DNA of 64,000 nucleotides, taken from contig CAZIRF010000002.1 in assembly GCA_964541755.1 (NCBI GenBank), positions 62,001 through 126,000 of the forward strand. Direction: 5' to 3'. Both the position numbers and the translations under genes were made by a program. The notes under the pieces were generated by a model. That model searched no databases, had not been told where the DNA came from, and saw only the letters and a list, made by a program, of their open reading frames with translations. The number at the start of each line of letters is the position of its first letter. Positions within the stretch are counted from its first letter, which is position 1. Positions 43,693-51,389 of the stretch are shown piece after piece. Source of the stretch: CAZIRF01 sp964541755. Lineage in GTDB: Bacteria; Spirochaetota; Spirochaetia; Treponematales; Breznakiellaceae.

Positions 43693-46620
43693 CTAAGCCT
43701 GTGTCGGGCTCTCGACCGGGCCCAGGTAGCTCTCGCGGCGCGCTCCCGCCCACACGATGACCCGCTGCAAAACGGGTCCCGGATCCACAAACCAGTAGCG
43801 CAAGCGGTGCGGGCCCGCGCCCAAGCGTCCAAGCTCGAGAAATACCCGGCGTACGTTGTCCGCTACGGCAACATCCCAGCTCTTTTCACCATACACTCGC
43901 AGGGAAGAAAAGGGTTCCGCCGTACACTCGGTCACATTGACAATGGTCACCGGCGTTTCATCAACAGAAATCCCCACTCGAAGCCCCTGTGCCCCCATGA
44001 AGGCGTTGTCCGGCGAAAAGTGCAATTCCACCGTTGCGTCGGCCTCTTCGGGAAAGAGGAAACGATATCCCACACAGGAAGCCCGAAGGGCCGGGTCCAC
44101 CAGAGCGGGATCGCCATCGGGTCCCAAGGGCCGCCCTGCAGGGAAGGCTTGCAATCCATGGGCCGTACGCCCCATGCCGGGAAGCACCCGCCACTCCAAG
44201 CCGCCAAGGGCCACTTCCTCCGCAAAATGTCCGGCCTCGATGGCGACAACCCCGCCACTGGCCACATACAGGGAAGAAGTATCACCTTCGCCCTTTGCCG
44301 GCAGCACACAATCCACCCGCAACGGGATACTTGCCCCCGACGCAGCGCCCTGCCCGCCGCGGGCCCGGCAAATGAGTTGTGCGCTGTTCCGCGCGCCACC
44401 GGGAACAAGGTCCGGATGGGATGGATTGACGCACACCCGTATCTGTTGTTCCGTATCGAGAACGAGGATGGGCGCATCGACCACAATCCATGGTGCCGTA
44501 GCCACACACTCGATTTCCACCGCTTTTCCACAGACTGTCCACAGCTCGACACGATACTCTTCGCCCTTTGCGCCACAGAAAAGCGGCAAAACACGACTAT
44601 CTGCCACTTTTCCCGCCTGTGCGCACAGCCAGGACTCATCTCCCTCAATGGACAAGGCGAAGATTGCATCGGCCGGGCAGGCCGTTTCGACCAGCTCGCT
44701 CAAGGCGGGCAAGACATCTTCATCGGGCTGTTGCCAATACGTATAGCTTATATGGTGCTGATCCATCATGTGATGCCACTTGCCGCCGGCAATCTCGTTG
44801 TTGTAGATCGCGCGCATGGCAATATCCTTCTCGAAACAGGCCCGAACAATGGCGGCCTCTGCACAAGCGCGCGGCCGCCCCTGTGCCGCATAGCGTCTGT
44901 TTCGCGCGGTCGCTACATGCAAATTCACCAGATTCGCACTTGCGCACACCGGATACTCGACCAGTTGATAAAAAGCATCACGATACATCGGCGGCAAAAC
45001 GTCCTTGATATCGTTCACCTTTACGACAAGCCGCCCGTACTCGTCCAACACCCTTTCGGCCTCGTTGAAACTCGTCAAGCTGTACGTCTCCGGCCCCAAC
45101 AGCTCCGGCTTGCGCCGCCCGTTCAAAAAGGCATAGCCGGTCAAACACTCGGCAATTGCCGTGCAAACCGGTTCCCCGCAAAGCGAAAACTGTTCGCGCG
45201 CCCAACGAAGGGCATACTCATCGAGACGGTCCGCGGGCCAATCGGCAGCCTGCCAGGCATAGTCGAGAAAGAAACTCAAGGGATACTCAAGCGGTTTGAT
45301 ATCCCCCACGTTGACAATCCACAGACGGTCGATACCCCCCGCCGCCGCCATTTCCAGCTGCTGGCGCACCCGCGGGATCGGGCTCGTGTTGATCCACTTG
45401 TAATTTCGCGGTCCACCTACATAGTCGAAGTGATAATACAGGCCATACCCGCCGCTTCGACCTCGATCATCCTTTCGCGGCAAGAGGCGAATGTTCCCCC
45501 AATTGTCGTCACAGAGCATCACGAGGATATCATCCGGCACCGTGGCGCCATTCTCGTAGTATTCCTGCACTTCCTTGTATACCGCCCACAGCTGGGGCAC
45601 CGTCTGCGGCTCACACCCGCATACATCGGCGATAATACCGCGCTGGGTATCGAGGATATCGTACAGGACCTCGTCCCGGCTTTCGTCACTCAAGGCCTCA
45701 TCGCCATCGCCCCGCATCCCCACCGTCATGATGCCCTCAAAGCCCTTCTGCCGCTCGACCGCTTTCTTCCAAAAAGAAACAATGGTCTCCCGGTTGGTCT
45801 CGAGATTCCAGGGGCCCGACCCGTAACGCTGCCACTCCTTCCATGCCCTCATCAAGGGTTCGTGGTGGGACGTCCCGATTATCACCCCCATCTCATCGGC
45901 AAGGCGCGTATTCTCCGGGTCATCATCGTGGAAACAATCGTTCCACATGGCCGGCCACAGGTAATTGCCCTTCAAACGCAGCAAGAGATCAAAAACATGC
46001 TCATAAAAGACATGGGTGAATCCCCCGAATTTTTCATGGACAAGCCCGCCAAGGCAGGGATATTCATCGTTAATGAAGAAACCGCGAAAGCGTACATCCG
46101 GCTCGCCCGAATACCATGGCCCACCGACCACACACACGCAATCGGCCTTTTTCGCCGGGACATCGGCAAACCAGTGCCAGGGCGATACCCCCATGCGGCG
46201 CGAAAGCTCGTACAGGCCGTACATCGTGCCACGCTTCCCGGCACCGACAACAACAAGGGCCCGGCTCACGCCAGGCAGGGGATCATCCACCAAGGCCAAC
46301 AAGAAGGCCTCACGGCCTCCCTCAAGCAGGGCCAAATCCACCCGCCCCGCCATACGCAAGTCTGCAACAAGGGAAGAATGCCCCAGGGTCCCCACCAAAA
46401 CCAACTCGCCGGAGGCGCATTCAACATCCTCCCGTACGACGGGACTCTGGCCGGTAACCGCCGCCACATCGGCGGCAAACGCGCGCGCGGCGCGCTTTAC
46501 ACCCGCATATTCATCGGACGCGACACAGATCGAAAGCGCCCCTGCGGCATTCGCTATCACCAAACCACCGGGTACTTCCTCATGCACAAGCACCGTATCG
46601 CGTACAGAGAGTCTGTTCAC
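43693..46620 (-). CDS. Glycosyl hydrolase family 115 (xylan alpha-1,2-glucuronidase type)
   Basis: 975 residues. The GH115 core is clear: RFRGFFINDEYPCLGG, YEHVFDLLLRLKGNYLWPAMW, GVIIGTSHHEPLMRAW, and the later PRNYKWINTSPIPR and AWQAADWP segments. Known members remove (4-O-methyl-)glucuronic acid from xylan or arabinogalactan side chains. No signal peptide is seen, so oligosaccharides must be imported; no transporter is in the window. GGAGG seven bases before a GTG at 46620 gives the start; the frame is open 18 codons further. An operator-like repeat lies over its -35 region. Confidence 0.93.
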   Translation of the reverse strand: MNRLSVRDTVLVHEEVPGGLVIANAAGALSICVASDEYAGVKRAARAFAADVAAVTGQSPVVREDVECASGELVLVGTLGHSSLVADLRMAGRVDLALLEGGREAFLLALVDDPLPGVSRALVVVGAGKRGTMYGLYELSRRMGVSPWHWFADVPAKKADCVCVVGGPWYSGEPDVRFRGFFINDEYPCLGGLVHEKFGGFTHVFYEHVFDLLLRLKGNYLWPAMWNDCFHDDDPENTRLADEMGVIIGTSHHEPLMRAWKEWQRYGSGPWNLETNRETIVSFWKKAVERQKGFEGIMTVGMRGDGDEALSDESRDEVLYDILDTQRGIIADVCGCEPQTVPQLWAVYKEVQEYYENGATVPDDILVMLCDDNWGNIRLLPRKDDRGRSGGYGLYYHFDYVGGPRNYKWINTSPIPRVRQQLEMAAAGGIDRLWIVNVGDIKPLEYPLSFFLDYAWQAADWPADRLDEYALRWAREQFSLCGEPVCTAIAECLTGYAFLNGRRKPELLGPETYSLTSFNEAERVLDEYGRLVVKVNDIKDVLPPMYRDAFYQLVEYPVCASANLVNLHVATARNRRYAAQGRPRACAEAAIVRACFEKDIAMRAIYNNEIAGGKWHHMMDQHHISYTYWQQPDEDVLPALSELVETACPADAIFALSIEGDESWLCAQAGKVADSRVLPLFCGAKGEEYRVELWTVCGKAVEIECVATAPWIVVDAPILVLDTEQQIRVCVNPSHPDLVPGGARNSAQLICRARGGQGAASGASIPLRVDCVLPAKGEGDTSSLYVASGGVVAIEAGHFAEEVALGGLEWRVLPGMGRTAHGLQAFPAGRPLGPDGDPALVDPALRASCVGYRFLFPEEADATVELHFSPDNAFMGAQGLRVGISVDETPVTIVNVTECTAEPFSSLRVYGEKSWDVAVADNVRRVFLELGRLGAGPHRLRYWFVDPGPVLQRVIVWAGARRESYLGPVESPTQA

Positions 46621-46653
46621 CTTGTTTCCTCCGGTAAAAGGCAGGTTCGAACC

Positions 46654-46682
46654 AATACAAAGGTCGTGCGACATTGTTTCAA
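46654..46682 (-). promoter_or_regulatory. Probable promoter of the GH115 gene
   Basis: TTGAAA (46682-46677), 17-bp spacer, TGTATT (46659-46654), ahead of the GTG at 46620. Its -35 overlaps the inverted repeat at 46679-46699. Confidence 0.5.
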
Positions 46683-46699
46683 GCCTGTTCCAGGCTTGA
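46679..46699. promoter_or_regulatory. Operator-like inverted repeat upstream of GH115
   Basis: TCAAGCCTG, 3-base centre, CAGGCTTGA: perfect 9-bp half-sites. It overlaps the upstream half of the GH115 -35 element, a position suited to a LacI-type repressor. No such regulator gene is in the window. Confidence 0.45.
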
Positions 46700-46764
46700 G
46701 TCTCGCAGATGGATGCCGTGTCGCCTATAAAGGGTTTTCCGTATTTGAGAATATACTTTACACC

Positions 46765-46793
46765 TTGACACTCCTTGATTCACTCGATATACT
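46765..46793 (+). promoter_or_regulatory. Consensus sigma-70 promoter of the RRM gene
   Basis: TTGACA (46765-46770), 17-bp spacer, TATACT (46788-46793). It would give a 5' leader of about 243 nt before the RRM gene. The rest of the 422-bp intergenic region (46621-47042) holds the GH115 control region and this leader. Confidence 0.75.
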
Positions 46794-47008
46794 TGGTTTT
46801 GAGTGTGAGACCACACGACTTTGTACTGTCTTTCCTGTTGTTGTTCTGCTAACGTATTTTGGGTAAAGGCGATTGAGCCAGTTATTCTGAAAGATCGGTC
46901 TGAATTACTTCACGTCTCGGGATTGAACCTGCCACACAGTCTTGTATGTCTCCTCTCAAGCCCCTTCAGGGTATGTGTATTTTGCACATTAACCATGGGG
47001 AGGAATAA

Positions 47009-47050
47009 TTGAAGACCCGCAAAAACGGGCAAGGGAGCCATAATGGCTAA
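47009..47050 (+). CDS. Possible leader peptide overlapping the RRM gene start
   Basis: A TTG with a strong Shine-Dalgarno (GGGGAGG, five bases upstream) opens a 13-codon frame reading MKTRKNGQGSHNG whose stop (47048-47050) overlaps the first codons of the RRM gene. This layout could couple or restrict RRM translation. It is short, so it may be chance; the strong ribosome-binding site is the main support. Confidence 0.35.
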   Translation: MKTRKNGQGSHNG

Positions 47051-47327
47051 AAAACTGTACGTAGGTAACCTTTCCTATGGCACAAACGAAGACGGCCTCA
47101 ACACGCTGTTCTCCTCTTTCGGCACCGTAGAGTCCGTAAAGATCATCACCGACCGCGATACCGGCTACTCGAAGGGCTTCGGCTTTGTCGAGATGAGCAG
47201 TGACGAAGAGGCCGCCAGCGCCATCTCCGGCACAAATGGCCGCGAGTACGATGGCCGCCAGCTCCGCGTCAACGAAGCGATGGACAAACCCCGTCGCGAC
47301 CGCGATGCCGGTGGATACCGCTGGTAA
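47043..47327 (+). CDS. RRM-type RNA-binding protein
   Basis: 94 residues, a single RNA-recognition motif with RNP2 (KLYVGNL) at the N-terminus and RNP1 (KGFGFVEM) near residue 43, then a short Arg/Gly/Asp tail. Similar small RRM proteins are found in cyanobacteria and spirochaetes and are often cold- or stress-induced. GGGAG five bases before the ATG. It has its own strong promoter, a long leader and a strong terminator, so it is monocistronic and probably abundant. Confidence 0.95.
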   Translation: MAKKLYVGNLSYGTNEDGLNTLFSSFGTVESVKIITDRDTGYSKGFGFVEMSSDEEAASAISGTNGREYDGRQLRVNEAMDKPRRDRDAGGYRW

Positions 47328-47373
47328 TTCGCCTGTCCGTTACGCTTCTTTTTGAATCGTAACGGAAGCAGAG

Positions 47374-47411
47374 AAGCTGATTGCGCCTTGGCGTGATCAG
47401 CTTTTTTTTTT
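47374..47411 (+). terminator. Strong intrinsic terminator of the RRM gene
   Basis: AAGCTGAT and ATCAGCTT form the stem, with an inner CGCC/GGCG stem, followed by about ten T. Confidence 0.93.
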
Positions 47412-47671
47412 GTTAATTTTTGGAGGGGGCGCAGCGCCTTCTCTGTGCAGTCGGCCAGCCCATACGCACTCGCCCGCCAGCCACCAGGGTCAAGCCGCCT
47501 GCGGCTTGACCCGACGCCCCCCGCGGCCGGGCCAGCGGCTTGCCATGGCGGGTCTCTGCGAGCCCCGCCTGCTGCCCGGTCCCCGCAAGCCCCGGGTCCC
47601 GGCCTCCCCCCGCGAAACAGCACGGGCAATACAATTTGCGGGTGACGCACACAGCGTCGGCCGGCCAGCGC
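47412..47671. other. GC-rich non-coding spacer with a 12-bp palindrome
   Basis: About 260 bp of markedly higher GC than the genes around it, with no reading frame that looks real. It contains GGGTCAAGCCGC (47487-47498) and its exact complement (47501-47512) around a 2-base centre. The palindrome has no U tract. It might be a dispersed repeat; other copies were not found in the window. Confidence 0.6.
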
Positions 47672-48862
47672 CTACAGTGCCAAGCTGTCGAAGAGGGTCT
47701 TCATGATCGAGGGAAGCGCAATGAAGTTACCTATCGCCCCGCCCAGCGAAGAGAGGAAAAACACCAACAGGGCACGGGTAATGCGGTTCCGGTAAAATCC
47801 TTTCACAGAGGTAATGTCGTCGGTCAGGTGTTCCAGGTCCAGAACCCGCGGTTTGCGCAGCGTCGCCTCGGCGACGCCGGAAAAGACCCCCACCGCCAAA
47901 AAGGGGTTGATGGTCCCAATGGGGGCGGCAAAAAAAGACGTAATTACCGAAAGCGGGTGCCCCAGAGCCGCAATACAGCCCACGGCGGCCAAAGAGCCGT
48001 TGAGCAAAACCCACTGAATCAACATCTTGAGGCTTATGTCGGCGTCTGCAAAGAAGAAACCGCTGGCAATAAGGGCGACGAGCAATATGGGAATAACCCA
48101 GCCGGCAGCCTTACCCCACACAGAAGGGGGCGGCAAAACTTCAATTTCAGATACATCGGTTTCGGCCTCTTTGGCGGCGAGTTTCTCCAGCCAGGAGACC
48201 ACCCCGCCCATATGCCCCGCCCCGATGACCGCAACCAAACGAAACCCCTCGCTCTCGAATATTTTCGTCGCCAGATAGCGGTCGCGCTCGTCAATAAGCA
48301 CTTCTTTGACGGCGGGAAGGAAATCTGCCAGCTCTCCCATCATCCCGTCAAGTTCATTCTTGTTCTTGAGGGATTCTATCTGCGCTGCATCCATTTTTTC
48401 GGTTGTAAGAGCGCTCGAAAGCAAAGCCGTCATGAGTTTCGCCTTGCTCCACAGCCCGCACTTGGACCATGCGCGCTTGAGCGTCAGGGAAATATCCCGG
48501 TCGCAGAGGGCCGTCGGGATACCCATTTCGGCGGCGACGTCCAGGGCTTTACGCATCTCGTCGCCGGGTTTTACCCCCATACTGGCCCCAAGCCGTTTCT
48601 GGTAGCTGGACAAGACGAGATTGGCCAGAAGCAGAAAGCCGCGGCCTTCCTTGAGCACCCGCCGAATGTCCAGGCGCTCCCATGAATTCTCTTCCACCAT
48701 GGCGTTGTAGCGGCCTTGATCCAATTCGACACAGACACGGTCCGGCGACTCCGCACGAATGATGTCACCAACTTCGTCAACGCTCTCTTTGGATACGTGG
48801 GCGGTCCCTACCAACACAATTTCGCGCCCGGCAAGACTCAGGCGCCGTACGGTATCACTCAT
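47672..48862 (-). CDS. TraB/PrgY family membrane protein
   Basis: 396 residues. The N-terminal TraB domain shows the family motifs GTAHVS (residues 19-24), CVELDQGRY and VIGAGHMGG, which place it in the EreA/ChaN-like/TIKI hydrolase-fold clan. Four or five membrane segments follow (about residues 255-375). Enterococcal relatives reduce pheromone activity; the role in other bacteria is unknown. Its ATG overlaps the DHH gene stop by 4 bp, so the two are translationally coupled. Confidence 0.9.
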   Translation of the reverse strand: MSDTVRRLSLAGREIVLVGTAHVSKESVDEVGDIIRAESPDRVCVELDQGRYNAMVEENSWERLDIRRVLKEGRGFLLLANLVLSSYQKRLGASMGVKPGDEMRKALDVAAEMGIPTALCDRDISLTLKRAWSKCGLWSKAKLMTALLSSALTTEKMDAAQIESLKNKNELDGMMGELADFLPAVKEVLIDERDRYLATKIFESEGFRLVAVIGAGHMGGVVSWLEKLAAKEAETDVSEIEVLPPPSVWGKAAGWVIPILLVALIASGFFFADADISLKMLIQWVLLNGSLAAVGCIAALGHPLSVITSFFAAPIGTINPFLAVGVFSGVAEATLRKPRVLDLEHLTDDITSVKGFYRNRITRALLVFFLSSLGGAIGNFIALPSIMKTLFDSLAL

Positions 48863-49854
48863 TGCAACTCCTGTATTGTCTCGATCGCTTCTTTGAATTT
48901 CTTGAATACCGGCCCCTCGCCGGGGAATGAGGCCGGTGGAATGACACCCCCAGCCATGTGGTCATGACCACCGCCCTGCCCCAGACCGGCGAGGGCCCTT
49001 TTGAGCAGAGCGGCCGCAGACAAATCCGGGTTGCGGCTTCGAACCGACACGTGGTAATCATCCCCCCCGGATTCCATTATTACCGTCACCGAAATTTCCC
49101 GTAAACGCATGAAAAAATCAGCCAATATCGAGATGAGCTCTTGGCTGCAATCGATTGGGACCAGTGTAAAAAAGAGGTTCCCCTCAACCTGTGCATGAGA
49201 AAGCGCCGCTTCTATTTGTGGAAGATCCTCAATACTCAGGGCCGTGCGCAGTGTACTCGTCCCAAACTCCCAATCGGCTATAAAGAAAATGCGTTGTAGC
49301 GCCGCGAGATCCATGGGGCTTACCCGACGCCCCAGAAAATCGGTATCCATCTGTATGCCCATCAAGAGAGCGGTCGCGGTGTCGCGGTCGGGCTCGCGGC
49401 CCGCTTCCAACCACAAATCTGCGACAATGCTCGCACAGGCCCCATAGCTCGTACGCACATCCACCCAGGGGCAGTGGAGGTCCCCGGGGTTCGGGTGATG
49501 GTCCACCACGCCCAATACCGTTCCGGCAAGGGGGCGGGCATTTACCCGCAGCGGACTGCCATCGACGACAAGGCTCTGCCAATCGGCAAGAGCCGGCATA
49601 TCACTGTCATGCAGACATTCAAGCGGTATTCCCAGCTGCCCCACCATTGCGAGCAGTGAATGGCTGCGCAATCGCCCCCGATACACAATACGGGTCGGAT
49701 ACCCGAATTCTGCAAGAAGACGCGAGAGACCCCACGCACTTGCAACTGCGTCGTGGTCGGGATAGTCATGAGTCTGGATGACCAAGCGAGCATCCCCGGC
49801 ATGGGGCCAGCGCTCTTCAAGACAGCACAGAAGCTGCCCGAATCCGTGATTCAC
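48859..49854 (-). CDS. DHH/DHHA1 phosphoesterase (NrnA-like)
   Basis: 331 residues. The DHH domain has DYPDHDAVAS and VDHHPN (metal ligands), and the DHHA1 domain ends with GQGGGHDHMAGG, the substrate-binding motif. Members cleave nanoRNAs, pAp or cyclic dinucleotides; no GAF/GGDEF-like sensor domain is present, so a NrnA-type oligoribonuclease/pAp phosphatase is most likely. GTG start without a good ribosome-binding site, seven bases after the stop of the TPR lipoprotein gene. Followed by TraB. Confidence 0.9.
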   Translation of the reverse strand: MNHGFGQLLCCLEERWPHAGDARLVIQTHDYPDHDAVASAWGLSRLLAEFGYPTRIVYRGRLRSHSLLAMVGQLGIPLECLHDSDMPALADWQSLVVDGSPLRVNARPLAGTVLGVVDHHPNPGDLHCPWVDVRTSYGACASIVADLWLEAGREPDRDTATALLMGIQMDTDFLGRRVSPMDLAALQRIFFIADWEFGTSTLRTALSIEDLPQIEAALSHAQVEGNLFFTLVPIDCSQELISILADFFMRLREISVTVIMESGGDDYHVSVRSRNPDLSAAALLKRALAGLGQGGGHDHMAGGVIPPASFPGEGPVFKKFKEAIETIQELQ

Positions 49855-49861
49855 GAGTCAA

Positions 49862-51265
49862 TCAACCTTTTTCATGGGCTTCAATAGCCCACTCGTTCAA
49901 GCGCCATTCAACAATGGCCTGAACGTTCATGTCGCGTACCTGCAAGTGATATTTGAGAGCCAAAATATCATTACCCTTGATCTGATAATACTGGGCGAGA
50001 TAATAAAGCATACGTGCCTTTTTATCGGTAGCTTCTTCCCTTTCAATCCGAACCGCAATGTCCACATCCCCACTCATATCATGGAAGAGCCGTATTAGCT
50101 GCCATTCAATCTTGTCCCGGGCAACCAGCTTGAGAACGTCTGCAAGCAGGGCCTTGGCGGCTTTGTCGTTTTTCCCCTTACGCAGGGCGAGCCCAGCCAA
50201 CAAGGCATAATGGTGATGGTCTGGCGCCTGTTCGAGCGCTCGTCCAAAGGCCTCTGCCGCTTCCATCCAACGACCATCATGCAGGGCCAATACACCCATT
50301 GCCTCAAATGCAAAGTAGTAATCGGGGCGCAAGGAAGCAAGAACGCGATAATCCCGCTCGGCCTCTTTCAAATGCCCAAGTTCATCATGAATACCGGCTG
50401 AATACACATAGGCAATAAAGTTGTCAGCATTCAAGCCCTGGGCCTTTTCAAGATCCGCGAGGGCCTCTTCCTTTCTCCCCAAGTCAATCAAAAGGCGTGC
50501 TCTGTCAACAAGATACCAATAATTGTCGGGGTCGCGTTCAAGCGCAGCATCCTGATCCTTGAGTGCATCAAGATAGAGATCATAGGCCTTGTAGAGGCGG
50601 GCTCGGGCCGCAAAAGGATCGGCAAAATCCGGCCAGTACCCAATCGCCCGATTCAAGTATTTCTCTGCCTCTTCGGGCTTGTCGTTTCGAGCCAAAATAC
50701 TGGCCTTACCCAAGAGCGCTTTCATGTTTCGCTCATCGGCCTTGAGGCTCTTCGTCCAATACTGGTCTGCCAGTTTGTAGATCTTTCGACGGTAAGCAAG
50801 TTCACCGAGCTCCGCCAGGGAATCGGCATGTGCCGGATCAAGGGCAACGATGCGTTCCAGACTATCTTTATACTGATCATCATCACCCTTGGCACGAGCC
50901 AGTGTCGCACGAAGATGGAGCGCTTCCGCATTTTCAGGGTCACGCGAAAGCAAATCCTCCACTTTTACCGCGGCCTCATCGAATTTTCCGGCCGATATCA
51001 ATACTGATGATTCAAGAAAAAGCATTTCCGCTTCGTTGCGATCCTCGGGAGAAAACGATCCAAATCCGGCGAGCGCCTTCCCCATGTCACCACTCTCGAG
51101 AGCGGCAAGGATGAAATTCAGAACATTCTCGCGGGAATACTCTTCCTCACCCGGCTGCTCGGGAGCAAGCAAAGGGTCCTTCTGTACCGAAACAGGAGAA
51201 GACGTACAGGCGAAAAAACCGCCTAACATAATGATAACAACAAGTTTTACAGGGAATCTTCGCAC
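49862..51265 (-). CDS. TPR-repeat lipoprotein
   Basis: 467 residues. GTG start chosen because GGAGG lies six bases upstream; this gives a basic N-terminus and signal peptide (KLVVIIMLGGFFAC) with a spirochaetal-type lipobox, so the protein should be anchored in the periplasm or outer membrane. The body is a chain of at least nine tetratricopeptide repeats. First gene of a run with the DHH protein and TraB. Possible role in envelope assembly; no partner can be named. Confidence 0.85.
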   Translation of the reverse strand: MRRFPVKLVVIIMLGGFFACTSSPVSVQKDPLLAPEQPGEEEYSRENVLNFILAALESGDMGKALAGFGSFSPEDRNEAEMLFLESSVLISAGKFDEAAVKVEDLLSRDPENAEALHLRATLARAKGDDDQYKDSLERIVALDPAHADSLAELGELAYRRKIYKLADQYWTKSLKADERNMKALLGKASILARNDKPEEAEKYLNRAIGYWPDFADPFAARARLYKAYDLYLDALKDQDAALERDPDNYWYLVDRARLLIDLGRKEEALADLEKAQGLNADNFIAYVYSAGIHDELGHLKEAERDYRVLASLRPDYYFAFEAMGVLALHDGRWMEAAEAFGRALEQAPDHHHYALLAGLALRKGKNDKAAKALLADVLKLVARDKIEWQLIRLFHDMSGDVDIAVRIEREEATDKKARMLYYLAQYYQIKGNDILALKYHLQVRDMNVQAIVEWRLNEWAIEAHEKG

Positions 51266-51321
51266 GCATGGCCTCCGGGAAAAATCCATTTACAGATACT
51301 TGGACGGGGGTCCGGGGCCTT

Positions 51322-51350
51322 ATAGTAGCCCATAGGCGAGCCTTCTACAA
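51322..51350 (-). promoter_or_regulatory. Probable promoter of the TPR-DHH-TraB operon
   Basis: TTGTAG (51350-51345), 17-bp spacer, TACTAT (51327-51322). Its -35 lies one base from that of the divergent promoter at 51352-51380. Confidence 0.5.
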
Positions 51351-51351
51351 G

Positions 51352-51380
51352 TTGCAAATAATCAAGCACACTGGTATCCT
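51352..51380 (+). promoter_or_regulatory. Sigma-70-type promoter, 3-nt leader
   Basis: TTGCAA (51352-51357), 17-bp spacer, TATCCT (51375-51380). The predicted +1 is 51387, three bases before the ATG at 51390; no Shine-Dalgarno sequence. Confidence 0.6.
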
Positions 51381-51389
51381 GCACATCCC

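Noticed and set aside
43807..46866. A 1019-codon open frame on the plus strand opposite the GH115 gene
   Set aside because: The minus strand carries clear GH115 motifs throughout, and the plus-strand product has low-complexity, implausible composition.
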